A DNA stretch of 64,000 bases from Liquidambar formosana (GCA_039720395.1 CM077824.1:21140760-21204759); one strand, 5' to 3'; counted from the stretch's first letter, positions 51,127 through 63,955 are shown. Made by a program: numbers and translations. Notes: generated from the letters alone by a model not told the origin.

Positions 51127-51174
51127 GTAGGTCCGCTGTATATGATTCCTTATGGAGCAACTAAACAAGGGACA

Positions 51175-51288
51175 GTCAGTTGTCCCCCAGAGTTCCTCCG
51201 AGCACTTCACTAGGACCTTTAACCAAGGGTGGCCCTAGCTTGCCATGCCCTACTGAAGTGTTTGGGGGAACTCCGGGTGTCACCTGAC
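51175..51288 (+). ncRNA. MIR395: MIR395 precursor hairpin (plus strand)
   Basis: 51253-51273 is identical to the 21-nt miR395 consensus and lies on the 3' arm. The 5' arm at 51190-51210 (GAGTTCCTCCGAGCACTTC) pairs with it with a few G:U and mismatched positions, as expected for a miRNA/miRNA* duplex. The stem base GTCAG/CTGAC closes it. The mature sequence is identical to that of the minus-strand copy while loops and star arms differ, the pattern of selection on a miRNA. The likely role is the same: sulfur-status control of ATP sulfurylase and sulfate transporters. Confidence 0.94.
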
Positions 51289-53639
51289 ATTGATTAATTA
51301 GTGAAATGAAGTTGCTATACATGTGTTCTTACGAGTCTGTGTTATTTTAATCTTTCTGTTTATTTTTAATGTTTCATAATTCCTCGTATAGATTTGTCGA
51401 GTGTTAATTGAATATTTAATGTTAGCTACACTGCCTAGCATATTATACTAATACCAATGATAGTTCCCAGTAACTCTCTTACCCCAGATGGAGAGGATTC
51501 CACGTTCGTACATTTTCCAGTTTGGAAACCTATTGGAAATCTTCTTGAATGGTTTCCAGTCATCTACAACCTAATTTCGATATGCATCTTCTTTCTCAAA
51601 CTTTAGGACTTCGTGCCTAAAACTAAGGCTGTCATGATGTATTTAATAAACAATATTTCAGTGTTTCTATATGGTTACTTTCGTTGTTGTTGTTATTTAA
51701 TAAACAACATTTCAGAGTGTCGGGCACGTGTCCGACACTACATTTCCTCAATTTTTGCTGTGTCCGTGCAACATAGATATATCTATCCAAAGCCAAAAAT
51801 TTAAAAAGTAATAATTTTTAAGTGCCAAAAATTTATTAGCTCAACATACCTTATATCTCATAATTCCAAACAACTCGATCAATAGAAGAATTTCTGGTTT
51901 GTTATGAATATTAAATTAAAACCATTCTTAAAGCAAAACATCTACTTTTCTCCTCCATAGTTCTCTTTAATTTTTTTCTCTCCCCCTCTCACACACAAGC
52001 ATCTTAACCTTCAGGTTGTGAAACCACAAGACACAGGCTTTCATAGGCACAGGCCTACATTAAAACACAATGAATATTGATATGTATCGCCTATGGCAGA
52101 ATTTGTCTTGTGTATCAAACACTTCCTCAGCTCTCACCGAACCCCTTGCTCTCATAATATGTTATGGGCAGAGGATGGTCACTAAGCATGCTTGCTTTAT
52201 TGAATATGAGAAAGCAATTAGGTTCAATTTGTCTGTGAATTAGATACATTTCTTAGTTTTCAACCAACTCCTTTGAAATCTTCACCAGGATGGCATATTT
52301 TCCAAGCAATATTCACGCTTTGTTTTAATTGGAACCATCATAAGAGATTCCCCTTCGATATGAATGTGATTTCAAGTTCGTGGTCTTCTATTAAATCCCT
52401 CATCCCACTTAGTCTAAAGGAACTTATTATCTCTTCTCATATCTCCAATGATGCAAGTACTGCATCAAATTTTGCATTTTCAGAATTTAGGTTTATTTGA
52501 ATCAAGATTTGGAGAATAACATCAATAATATTTTGGCGTGGAATCTTGTTCCTTATTTGTATCATTACCTAGTTCCGATAGGCTAATTCATATCTTGGCT
52601 CAAATGAGTTTTTCCTTATTAATAAGCAAGTTATGAACTCATGTCACTTTACCTCCTCAAATTTATTTATTTTTGTGATGAGAAAAAAATATGTTTTATA
52701 ATTAAATGGAAGTAAGAAAACACCCATAACAACAAAACAAACCCAGAACATTAAAAAGAACCCCACTCTAACACATCTCACTAAGCAAAACAACCCCCGG
52801 CCACTACAAGAGAACATAGAAAACCAACCCTAATACAATTTGGCCCAAACAGAACCAACCTAAGAGGAGCTAACAGATTGATGCATAGTCAAGCCCAATG
52901 CCCTATTCGACCTCAATGGTTAAGATTTATTGTAAAAAAAATCTTTCAAGCATATCCTAAAAGATTTATATGCTTTTCTACGAACTAGGGGTGCCTTCCT
53001 AGAATTTTTTGTGAGAATTTTTTTTTCAAGTATAATTTTTCATGAGAAAATTCTTTTTCCCCCTAAAAAACATATATAAAGTTATCACATTTCTTGCCAT
53101 GAAAGAAATATAAACAATTTGCAAAAATAATTTATAAAGCTACAATGAGCAAGAGAATAAAACTCACACCATAACCAACTCCAATTGTCACTTCAGAAAC
53201 TTCATGTTTTTTTGTATGGCCAATTATGTGTAATATAATGTTAAAAAAATTAAAAATTAAAAATGCAACGAGAAAGATTTTATATAAATCTTGTATTTCT
53301 TTTACCATATATTAATTATCTACAGTGAGGCATGAAAATAGAGCAATTACAACTAAAAAGTTAAAAAAAAATATTGTTTTCGATTTCACAAATAATTATC
53401 TTATGAGTTATGAGTTGTTGATGAAAGACATAAACACGTGTAGGTTTTAGAATTCTGCTCAAATCGAACCGTTCTTCAATTAGAAATTGTATTTTACAGG
53501 AATGTTGGAAAAAATGAAATGTTTGTTTTTTTATTAATTGGGATAGCTTGTACATATAGAGGGTTGAGAATTTCAATTAGAAATTGCATCAACTGGTCTG
53601 ATTTTTAAAAATGAGTTCTTTTTAACTTTTTTTTCCTAC
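51289..53639. other. Intergenic stretch with remnants
   Basis: No gene is supported. GTGTCGGGCACGTGTCCGAC with GTGTCCGTGCAACATAGATA (51718-51778) resembles the end of the TIR family at 15182-15672. A 75-codon frame at 52273-52500 (GWHIFQAIFTLCFNW..., SWSSIKSL) may be a LINE remnant but is weak. 52690-52920 is A/C-rich and could be a LINE 3' UTR on the minus strand. Confidence 0.35.
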
Positions 53640-53925
53640 AAATTAGGGTAATTATTTGCAATTTTCAGGATAATTATCCCCATTTTGAAGATAATTATCA
53701 TGATTTTCAGCATAATTATTTTGAATTTCTAGTTATTTTTTTCTAGATAATCATGATAATTCCTTCCCTTTTTTTCCGTTACTACTGGTTGGATCAAAAT
53801 TGAGCCTTCAAGATAATCATGTTTTCTTTCCCCCTTGCTGTTGCTGGTTGGATCAAAATCATGATTTTTGAAGATAATTATCATGATTTTGAAGATAATC
53901 TTAATGATTTTCCATGAAATTTGGA
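53640..53925. repeat. Imperfect repeats of a GATAATTATCATGATTTT-type unit
   Basis: AGATAATTATCATGATTTT appears near 53690 and again near 53872, with related forms between them. ACTGGTTGGATCAAAAT (53785) recurs as GCTGGTTGGATCAAAAT (53844). Probably decayed tandem duplication. Confidence 0.6.
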
Positions 53926-55151
53926 CTAGATATGTGGGTGCTTCTCTACCTTATTATTTTTTGTTTATTTATTTTTATTTATTTATTTATTTTTTTTCAA
54001 GCGTGATTTTCTGGTAGAAATTAGATATGTTTTCAGATAGGAAAGTGGCAATTTAGACATTTAGTTTTGAACGGAAATCCATTTAGTGTGTCAAATGCCA
54101 ATCGAAATTTGACACCTATTTTGTCCCATGAATTCGACTTTTGCTTGTCAGGTTCCCATCTTTTCCGGATCTAGCAAAAGCTCCACTAAATGCATGACAT
54201 CGCACAATATATTACCAAATGTTGATAAGCAAATCATAAGAAGCATAACCTGTGAGGGTTTGAAATTTTAATTACAAGAATTATTGCATGATATATATAT
54301 ATATATTATTAATATTGTTTATTAAGTTTGGTTTAGCACGCATGGTTGAAATGAATTTATGAGTATTATGATAATTTTGATGCGCGAATGCATTGCAATG
54401 TATGTTGGTGGCCATTTTCTATTGTTCAAGACCATAAAATTCAATTTTATCACTTTTGGACCAATTCTAGTCCCTTGGGGATCACACAGAAAGCTTGGCT
54501 TTTCTTTTGCCAAATCTACATGCACCAATCATGGTCCCAAGCGAATTGGTATCTTTTTGTAAATTTTGAATTTTCAAAAAAAAAATTGTAATTCCAACTC
54601 ACGCCCCAACCAATATAAACACCATTTCAGCTGAAATTAACATATGTCTATCCTTTTTGTCGCCTCTAAGAGAGAGAAATTGAGAGAAACCTTGAAGATT
54701 CATTACCAAAGGCTTATATTCTTTGGGTTTTGACATATGTACTTCTCATAATCACATACACCTATATTATATATCAGCATGCCCTAAAATCAATGATTTC
54801 ATTTATTACTTTTGGTACATTAATTATTTAATTATTTAATAAAGGACATTTTCTATCATGTTTATTATATATTTTTGTGTACGCATGCATGATATGTCCA
54901 TGGAATGGAAGTTGATATTATGATATCATAAAGAGTTGTGTTGGCCTAATCCATGTAGTAAATTACAATGAACTTTGCTCAAGTAGAAGGGGGTGTCAAT
55001 GTTTGGGGAATTTTTTTTTTCTTTCGTTCTTTCTTTGAACAGCCACAAATAAGGGTAAAAGTGACATTTTACTTAACAGGGGTAAAACAAACATTTTATA
55101 TGTTCAGGCATGGGTGGAGCCATGATTTTATCTTTCATGGGGCAACAACTC

Positions 55152-55184
<33 letters not shown>

Positions 55185-56110
55185 CAAATTTGATCTCATA
55201 GAATCTACAAAAGCTAACTTTTATTGCATATATCTAATTTAAGAAAGACAATGATTCCAAATGTCAAATCATAATGTTTACAAAATTAATTGAATTGACA
55301 GAAGGCACTTCATTATTTGGTCTTAAATCCAATTGGACATTTTAATAAAACTAAACAAATCCCTGTGCTCTATACTGACCCTTCCTGCAATCTCATCTCC
55401 TTCAACTCCTAAATTATAAACACACACATATGTAGATAGAGATAGATATATATATATGTGTGTGTGTATGTGCGCGTGCATGCATGTGTGTGCTTGTGTG
55501 TGTAATGAAGTGGCTATTGTCCGCTTTTTAATTATTTTTTTATTACTTTTGAAAGAATCCCAAAACATGTAAAAAATGTAAAGCAATCTAAAGTCTTTTT
55601 GTAATCATTTGGTTGGGAAATTTTGATAAACTTTAAAAAAATTTCATTTACCCCAAAACTTTTCATAATTTTTGTAGGCCACTTGCCCCTAATGCCCCAC
55701 ACTAAATTTGCCATATGTGGTTGTGTTCAAAGAATGATGTAAACATAATTCATCGAATTAGTAATGGTGATGCAATAGAAAAGAGCGGAGTAAGAGTAAC
55801 TTTGGTCATATACTATGAGGGTAGATTGTAAAATAAAGGACCTACCCTGCTTTTTAGTAGAAAGTGAAAGGCTAGTGTAACCATGTTCACAGTATTATGA
55901 GAGATAATCTTGGCAGGGTTGTTCTTTGTAACAATTGGGGTTTCAATTTAGCTGTTCTTAGCTTGTAATTTTTCAGCATCGGCCTTCTTTTATTGTATTT
56001 TTAATTACCAAAAAAAAAGAAAGAAAGAAAACAAAAAAAGAAGAAAGGCTGGTGTAATTTATTTTAGAAGGTTTTAATGAAAATTTTAATTGATTAGACT
56101 AATTGTCACA
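53926..56110. other. Intergenic stretch with microsatellites
   Basis: No gene is recognised. Contains (AAT)n at 55153-55184 and a TG-rich tract at 55455-55504. CAGGCATGGGTGGAGCCATG (55104-55123) looks like one end of a hAT element of the type at 41515; I could not find its partner. Confidence 0.4.
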
Positions 56111-56114
56111 TCAC

Positions 56115-56255
56115 TTTTTTTTCTTTGAAAATCGATAGAAATTATTTATACCCCTAATATCAATAAATGTATCATGTTTCTTTGTAAGTTTAAACTTAAG
56201 ATCGCTTACTCAATAAGTAAGGAGAATGCCACTAGACTATCATGCCATCAGTAAT
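56115..56255 (-). mobile_element. Possible tRNA-derived SINE, minus strand
   Basis: On the minus strand GATAGTCTAGTGGCATT (about 56227-56243) resembles the A box of the SINE at 19546, and CTTAAGTTTAAAC follows in B-box position. A T-rich run on plus (56117-56127) would be its tail. Confidence 0.45.
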
Positions 56256-57083
56256 TATCATATCGCTTTAACAAATAAATTTAGCTTTTAATTTTTGAAA
56301 CGTTATTTACAAAATGATTAAGAGAGAGAGAGGAGTAAATTATTTACAAAACTAAACATCCAAAATTTTCATTAAAATGAAATCTCAACTTCTGTAGTTC
56401 AATAAATTTGAAAATTTAGATTTACAAATATGAAAAATTTCTCTTAAAAAAAAAGAAAAGGAATTCTTGAGTTTTATGCAACTCAAATGATAGTCACCTC
56501 CACTTCATTTGCGATCTTGATTTTGGGAAAGAAAATTTCAAATATATAGCATTAGTCTATAAGAACAAGACTGTATATACATATATAAAGATCAAGAATA
56601 TAGATTTAGGATAAAGTTTGTAAGTTTAAATTAAGAGGTGGTTTAGGGATTCATAAAATGGAAGATATGAATGCTACTATTACTGCTAAATTAGGTTGAA
56701 AAATTATTATTGATAGTGTTGGCCCTAAAGGTTTTTAACGTATGGCATCTCTTTGATTTTGATGATAACAAGAAATTAATGTTCATACTAATGGTTTAAA
56801 TGTCAAGACTATGATCGAAGCTAGGTACTCAAGTTCATTTCATATCAAGTATAAGCACAAGGATCATATGACTCAAGAACATCAAAGGCATAGTACTCAA
56901 AGTCATATTGAAGCATAACCAAAGCATGATACATCAAGTACATGCTCAAAACATCAAGAACACTAAGGCATACCACAATGAGAGCATAGAAAGCAAGCCA
57001 TAAATCCTAGAAGCACTCAAGACCAAGCTAGCACCATCAATGGATACATTTATGTGTTATCACTACTACAATAATCAAAATAG

Positions 57084-57425
57084 ATCACTGTAAAAAACCA
57101 TGATCTATTACAATAAATCACAGTTTTTTACCGTGATTGTTTTTTTATCAAAAGTGTGATCTATTAAGGTGTGATCAAAAGTGTCCACATTAGATCACAG
57201 TTTTGTACCGTGTTCTTTTTTACTAAAGATCATGGTTTTTAACCGTGTTTGTTTTTTACTAAAGATCACAATTATTTACCGTGTTCTTTTTGTCAAGAAT
57301 CGTGATCAAATGGAAGACAAAGATCACGGTTTCTGCCCAAACTGTGATATCTTCCTCAAATGAAGATCACGGTTTCTTCTCAAACCGTGATCTATATTGC
57401 AAAAAATTCACATAAAAAAACCATG
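57084..57425. repeat. Left subterminal repeats of the CACTA element
   Basis: Units such as GATCACGGTTTCT and ACCGTGATCT alternate in opposite orientations with 6-12 bp gaps, forming small hairpins. Such arrays bind CACTA transposase. The right array is at 61255-61445. Confidence 0.85.
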
Positions 57426-59660
57426 ATCTATTCTCTCCAATTTTTTTTTTTTTTTTTTTTGGTTTTTTTGGTTTTTTTGGTTTTTAAATTTATTTGGAAA
57501 CCTGTATTGCTTCTAGTAAGTGAAGAACCTATTGCTATTCTTTCAATCACATTTCAACTATTAAATTTATCATACAAACACAATTCAAGCTAGCATTATA
57601 AATTACAATTCTATTTGTTAGTATAAGAGGTACGCATCTCATAAATGAAAGATATCACATACATTAATTAGATAGCCAAATTAGTAAACAATCTGATGTA
57701 CGAATCTCAAACTAACTGCCAATTACTTAAAAGAAAAGACAAAAAAAAAAAAACTATTATTCTCCCCATATATAGAAAAAGAAAATCCTAGGACTTTGAT
57801 GGTTGAAGCCTTCAACTGAACTCCGTAACACGTACATGCAAACTACGCGCCTTCACTGAATACTTCAATGCCTTGATTTATGCTTGTGCATCTCCCAATT
57901 CTCTATCTTATCTGCAAATATTGCACACAACAATTTCAATCAAATGCTAGCCAGCTAGGCAAGAGATGATACAAGCTAATGCTAACTTACAAAAGCTTAT
58001 CATATGTACCTTTGCTCCCAAAACCGATCATACATATTCTTGAATAAAGTTAATCCACTCAATTCTCACTTCAGGTGTAAGTATCTTTTCCATTGAACTA
58101 CAAAACATAAAAATGAAGTCAAATATTTTCACGAGTAATTTGAAAAGGAACCAAGTACAAAATGAAGAATCGATCAGCACAGATAGCACTAACATGGGTA
58201 ATTTATTCTCTCAGATTACTTGTTTTGTCTTATATGCAAAACTTGTGCTGTGTGAAATTTTAGTTTCCACCTTTGTCATGAATTAACCAATACCTACTGC
58301 CCTGCTGGTGCTTCTACCTTGCTTTTAGATAAGTTTTTAAATGGCTAACTTATGCATAGCAAAACAAATATAGGTATCTAGACAAGAGATTCATGTTCTT
58401 AATCAAATCTAGTCGCTTCAAAATTAATTTATCTTAACTGTACCACTGTCTTCATTTATTCAGAAAAAAGCTTTATTTTTATTTTCAATTAAGAGTAGGG
58501 ATATTCCTTGAATTTACAGTTGACTAATTCCTTCTAACCACTTATTTCCTCATGGTTTTGTCATTTAGCACTAGTCACATGAAGTTCCTTATATTCATAT
58601 ATATAATTCATATGAAGTTCCTAATATGCAACAATATATCAAATTGTAAGACCAAAAATTGACAACCATAGACAGCCCAAATCCACATATTAAAACCCAT
58701 ATGTTCATTGCCACATCAGATTGAATCAAGTTTAAGTGAATTTAATTGTCAAAAAACTTAGATGTACATAAGAGTAAAATGTTTATGTAGTATAAACGGT
58801 ATCAAATAATTTAGCAAGGTGAAACTTTCATCCGATAGATCTCACCAACCGTCTTAATCTTGAAATAAATATGGAAAGATCGACAGATTCTATAGAATCA
58901 AATTTCCATCCAAAATAACCATCTAATCACCGGAGAGAAAGCAGTCCTCAATGTCTAGCCATGCCCATTCTTATATGGAAGACAATAAAATGCCAGAGCA
59001 CTACAACTCCTCACCAGTGAGTGGTTATAGTAATGCCTGAATTGAAACTTACAAATTGACATAAAAAAGGGAGGCACAGATCAGGGGCTCAAATCTCACT
59101 GTAGATAAAACAAAAAAGAAAAAATGGAGGAGGAAAAAAGGAAAAGGGAGAGGAGACCATGAGAACCAAATTCTTTTAACGTTCATCTGTACAAAGCCCA
59201 ACTCTTAGCACTCCATTGTGACAATCACACTCAACAAAATCCTATCCCAGCTATCTAGGTTCATTGCACAAGTTTTACAAAGACATAAAGAAGCCAGCTT
59301 GCAATGTTCCCAAATGCTACCACTAGCCTTAACTCAGAACCATTCACTCACCAGTAGCATAAAAGATAAAAATTGACCTCCAAATCAATAAACTCAAACA
59401 TCAGAAACCAAGAGAAGCAGACAACTCAGAATCTAGAAAGAAAAGCAGTAACCCATAGAAACAAAACCAGAGGAACTTCAACAATCAGAGCAAATCCATA
59501 TATACAACACCTTCAGCCTCATCCAGACAACCTTCACTGAACCAGGAGCGGATCTAGGATTTTTTCTTAGGGGTTGCACATAACTATTGACAAACTAATT
59601 TGTAAATTTATACAATCTACAACAGTAGAATTTTTTTGGATTATAATCTACAAAGCCATA

Positions 59661-59697
<37 letters not shown>

Positions 59698-60954
59698 AAA
59701 GGAAAAAAATAGTACTAAAATTACATAAGAAGCTCATACAACTATGAAGGGTCAGATACCACCACAAGACACCTTTGAAGACTATTTAAGCAACCTAACA
59801 CTCCCATGAAGATAAACCATATGAGAACAAAGCCCCCAACATTAGGACCCAACTCAGGCCAAACAGCAAACACATAATATGTGGAAGAGAAAATACTAAC
59901 AATAAACCTACCTTGAATATTCTCGACCATCCTAGACACACAAAAACTTGACAGTAAAATACATCAACATGCCCTAAGAAAAATGGTAGCAAACTATGTC
60001 TCCACTGACAAGAACATAATTCACTTCTAGAGTGATTCTTGAAACATGTTGCTTTGAAATCATGAAAATTTTCACTAAACTTAACCTCCATGCTTAGCAA
60101 TGAAAAAAGCTCAAAACACCTCCAACTAAGACCAAACAGGGGTGAAAATGAGCTCAAACAATTCAACGAAAACAGCACCATGAGGATAAATAAGGAGCAG
60201 AAGAAACCCAAGTGGCCAACAAAGATACAAAACTACCAAAGCCTACAAGCATCATTATTGGTTGTGGCTCAAGTAAAAGGCTTAAATTCTAAATTAGGAA
60301 ACATCCAAAGAGGAATGCGAAGTGCAGCGGTGCTGAAGCTTCAATTCCCATCAACTGATAAACCTTTAATGGTGATCCAAGATCTCAAGCTACCATTTTT
60401 TTATAATAAAAAAATCCCAAATATTTGAGTGGTTGCACGTTCCACCATAGGTACCCGTGTACATCTACCAATGCACTGAACATATCTTCCGCTATAGCCC
60501 CCAATGTATCAATTGTGCACCAACTCGAAAAGCCCCGATAAAACCTTCTTAGCAAATGGCCAGAAAAACATAAACCTGAATCATGACTTGGCCACAATAG
60601 CACCCCGTCAACTACTGAAAGTGCTACCAACACGGAAGAAATCTTTAACCAAAGAGTTGTGCATAACAGTACACCGCCAACCAAGGATTTATACAAATTA
60701 CTTTCCCCACAAAATTTCCCAATTTCAAGGTTTGACGGTTTCCTCTAAAAGTCGTTACTTTCTGCTGGAATTGACCCAGTTCTTGACATATTTGCAGAAA
60801 AAAAAAAAGAAAAAAAAAAAAGAAAGAAAGTAGGACTGACCTTAGAAAAACCCCTGTTCTTGACACCCAAATCCCTTGTTCGTGAGAAGAAGAAGCCCTT
60901 TGTTGGAGAACTTGAAGGAATTGCCGCTGGGAATTGAACCTTAAAACCATCGAC

Positions 60955-61165
60955 TGGCTGCCTAGCTATACAACAGCGTCGCCGTCGTCTTCTCCGGTTC
61001 CGATTGCAACAAGCGTGACCACCGATTGTACGATGGGGTCGCGTAAATGGGGCTCGATCGATCAGCAGCGTCGTGGCTATGTAAACTGTGTCTTTGTTGA
61101 GTAGAGGGTTAGGGTTTGGGAGATGGGAGATGGGAGATGGAAGGGAGAGTGGGTCGTGGTTTTAG
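60955..61165 (-). other. GC-richer island inside the CACTA element, possible captured gene 5' end
   Basis: This segment is markedly richer in G and C than its surroundings (GCGTCGCCGTCGTCTTCTCC). On the minus strand it would run from CCCTAACCCTCT leader-like sequence into a 38-codon frame starting MVLRFNSQRQFLQVLQ that reaches an AAG/GTCAG splice donor-like site near 60842. I recognise no protein. It could be a captured host gene start or the element's own promoter. Confidence 0.35.
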
Positions 61166-62341
61166 GAAAGTGATGAAAAACCCACGCCTTATTTTCGGGG
61201 CAGGAGGTAGGCGGATAGCTAAGGTTTGATTATTAAAAAAAAAATCTTTCTAAAAGAATCACGGTTTAACTTAATACCGTGATCTATCTTATGCCTTATG
61301 ATCACGGTCTTTAAAAAATTGAGATTAAAACTCTTAAAAAGATCACGGTTTTTCATAAAACTGTGATTAAATATTTTACTCACATATAAGATCACAGTTT
61401 TAAAAAAAAGTGTGATCTTTTTATTTATCTAACCGTGATCTTTCTCTATTATTGTAGTAGTGTATGAGTGAGGTTTTAGGTTTATATTGTATATGGTTGC
61501 TCATGTTATTGCTCTAGTAACCTAGATGGACATTAAGACCCTTGAACTAATTAATTTTATCATTCACAAGAGATCTAAGTTGATACAGAAGGACTTAAGT
61601 GTTGAAAAAACATTGAAAAGAAGCTTAACTAGCATTTTAGTTAGTTGGTTTAGTCGACTACACCAAAGGTTTAGTCGACTACACCTTGCGAATTGGCCCT
61701 AACAGCTTGTTTTTTGAAAGGCTAATGGTGCATTTAATGCCACCAAATGACTATTTGTCAACATTTAATGCTTGTAATGACCATATTAGGCCAAATGGGT
61801 ATAAATGCAAGCATTTAATAAACTCATTTATGAGTATCAATAAAAGTGCAATCAATTCCCATCTTTATTCTTGAGCATTCTAACCCTAATTCTTAAAGAA
61901 CATTCATTGAGCGATCATTAGAAGAGTGTTGAGCTTTCAAGTGTTGTAATTATTCTAAAAGAGAGATTTTTTTACAGCCAACAATTTCTATTCAAAGCAT
62001 TGTATGGGTCGTGAGAACCTTAGTGAGATGAAGAATGATTTGTCTTAGAAGAAAACTTCTATTTGTAAAAGGTTTAATCTCCACTCGGAAGGAGATTGTG
62101 ATAGTCGATTGTAAAACCTTCAAGTGGAGCTCTTGAGGCGAGGACGTAGGCGGGAAGGCCGAATCTCGTTAAATCTTATATTTGCACTTTCTTACTCTTT
62201 CCTACTATTGTGATTTCAAGATTTACATATTTGTGCATTTTTATTGATTCTTGAAGTTTCTCAAAAACTAAAAAAGATTTTATAGTTAGTTTATAATCCA
62301 ATTCACCCCCCTCTTGGATTGTTATTTGGGACAACAGATAG

Positions 62342-63955
62342 AAATACTCTGTAGTACCAATTTGGGCTAAAGTAATGTGGGAGAAAAATCTTAAATTCAC
62401 TATTTTTTTTTTTAAGATTCAAGTTGGGAAGAATACTTCTATTTTTCGGAGAAGTATGTATTTTAAATCAACACTATTCCCTTAAGATTATACGTAATGG
62501 AACTGGTAGAAGCTTGACTCATGTGGATGAGCCTGTTAACAACTTTAGTTTATTAATGAACATATATATATATATCTATATATATATATATATATATATT
62601 AATTGTTGGAAATTACATAATTTTTGGAATATCTTATTTGATGAGGTGATTAATTAATCATATTGTAAGTATATATATATTAATTGTTGGAAATTACATA
62701 ATTTTTGGAATATCTTATTTGATGAGGTGATTAATTAATCATATTGTAAGTATTAAAATAAGAGTGAAATACACTTGAGACAACACTGCATGCAGTGAAA
62801 CAACTCCAAAGGACACCCACAAACAACAAAGACAGCCAACCACAAGAGCCCCAAAAATAGTCATATTGTAAGTATTCCTATTCATTCTTTGCCTCTTTGG
62901 ATGTTTTGGATAAAGTTATTGGGTCTATTCTACTTGGTTGAATAATAAGAATGCTTATTTGGATCCTCCTTGAGCGCACCTTTTAAAACGGGTTTAATTG
63001 GAAAACTGATATTTTACTTCGTATGATTTTTTTCCCCCCTTTTTGTGGCTCTTAACTAGGCTAAATAATCATATCAGGGATTTTCTGTCCCCTTTGTGGT
63101 CTTAACATTTCTAATGATTGTCCTTTTTGTGGGTCTGCATGGGAAGACCTTGATGTATTTTTATATACAGTAGTTTTCTTAAATGCATTACAGATACTGT
63201 AAGACATCATTGTCCTACGGCACCTACTAAATTTTATGGGTCTCTTATTGAATAGGTGGATTTGATTATTGTTAACCAATTTATTTTAATAAGAATTATT
63301 CATATTTTTTTGAGACAATTTCTACTTTAAAAAGGTATATTTAGAATCATAGAGAAATCAAAGGGGATTTTTAGGGCATTAATCCAACTCCACTGCTAAA
63401 TCGTGTTGCTATCAATTTTAGCTAGAGATATTAATTTTAAGGATAGTAAATGAAATTGTAATAATTGTATCAATTGTGATTAATTATTTTGATCATGGTC
63501 TATTAGTGATTAGTTGTAAAAAGGATTTCGGGTCTATTATGTGGAAACCTTCAATATCGTTGTTCAAATTAAATTTTGATGGTATGTGTAACCATAGAAG
63601 GAAAAATGCTATGAGTGAGTACGTTGTTCGGGATGTAGATGTTGTTGCACTGATGGCTTCTTTTAATATGAGAAATGCATTGGTTCTCACTGTAGGATGT
63701 ACTGCATTGAGGAATGGTTTAATTACAGTGTGGAATTGGCCGCAAATTGAGGAAGATTCTCAAGTACTCATCAAAGTTATTTGTAGGATGTATAATTATC
63801 ATTGGAGCATATTCAATCTTGTGGAGGAGATTGACATCCAATTTTGAAGAAATAGCAGTTAGACATGTTTATAGGCAAACTAATAAAGTGATTGATTGTA
63901 TTACTAATATGGGTTATCATTATCAAGGTATTGTAAGGGGTTTTCCTAGAAAAAA
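62342..63955 (+). pseudogene. LINE 3' half, copy B
   Basis: The best frame (63476-63847) is an RNase H of the RVT_3 type: PSISLFKLNFDG, RRKNAMSEYVVRDVDV, VGCTALRNGLITVW, IEEDSQVLIKVI. The GDS-type aspartate motif reads EDS here. A zinc-binding stretch lies near 63115-63150. The LINE segment starts in the left half (56600-56716: GTAAGTTTAAATTAAGAGG, GGGATTCATAAAATGG). Dead copy. Confidence 0.7.
62590..62751. repeat. 81-bp tandem duplication in copy B
   Basis: TAATTGTTGGAAATTACATA begins at 62600 and again at 62681, each unit ending CATATTGTAAGTA. Copy A has a single unit at this place. A further 120 bp insertion follows (62756-62866), flanked by a repeated TCATATTGTAAGTATT. Confidence 0.85.

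Larger units (their letters stand above)
57061..61462. mobile_element. Non-autonomous CACTA (En/Spm) transposon
   Basis: Perfect 15-bp TIR CACTACTACAATAAT at both ends and an exact 3-bp duplication TAT (57058-57060 and 61463-61465). About ten subterminal copies of a GATCACGGTTT-type word in both orientations lie within 360 bp of the left end and 215 bp of the right end. 4402 bp. None of the frames inside resembles a CACTA transposase, so it depends on one elsewhere. Contains a T run (59661-59690). Confidence 0.95.
56717..62336. mobile_element. Solo LTR (about 1.2 kb) interrupted by a CACTA element
   Basis: Begins TGTTGGCCCTAAAGG and ends TTTGGGACAACA, so TGTTG/CAACA inverted tips. The exact 5-bp repeat GATAG flanks it (56712-56716 and 62337-62341), and copy A has one uninterrupted GATAC-like site there. 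The LTR is 56717-57060 plus 61466-62336. One LTR with one target duplication means internal LTR-LTR recombination. Its 3' part has two TTTAGTCGACTACACC words and a C-rich TTCACCCCCCTCTTGG near the end, as in Sirevirus-type copia LTRs. Confidence 0.88.

Noticed and set aside
54322..54591. Overlapping frames on both strands
   Set aside because: No similarity, no gene context; expected by chance in a locally less AT-rich stretch.
59742..60833. Several 65-138 codon frames inside the CACTA element
   Set aside because: Frames overlap on both strands, show no transposase motif, and have biased composition; not supported as genes.
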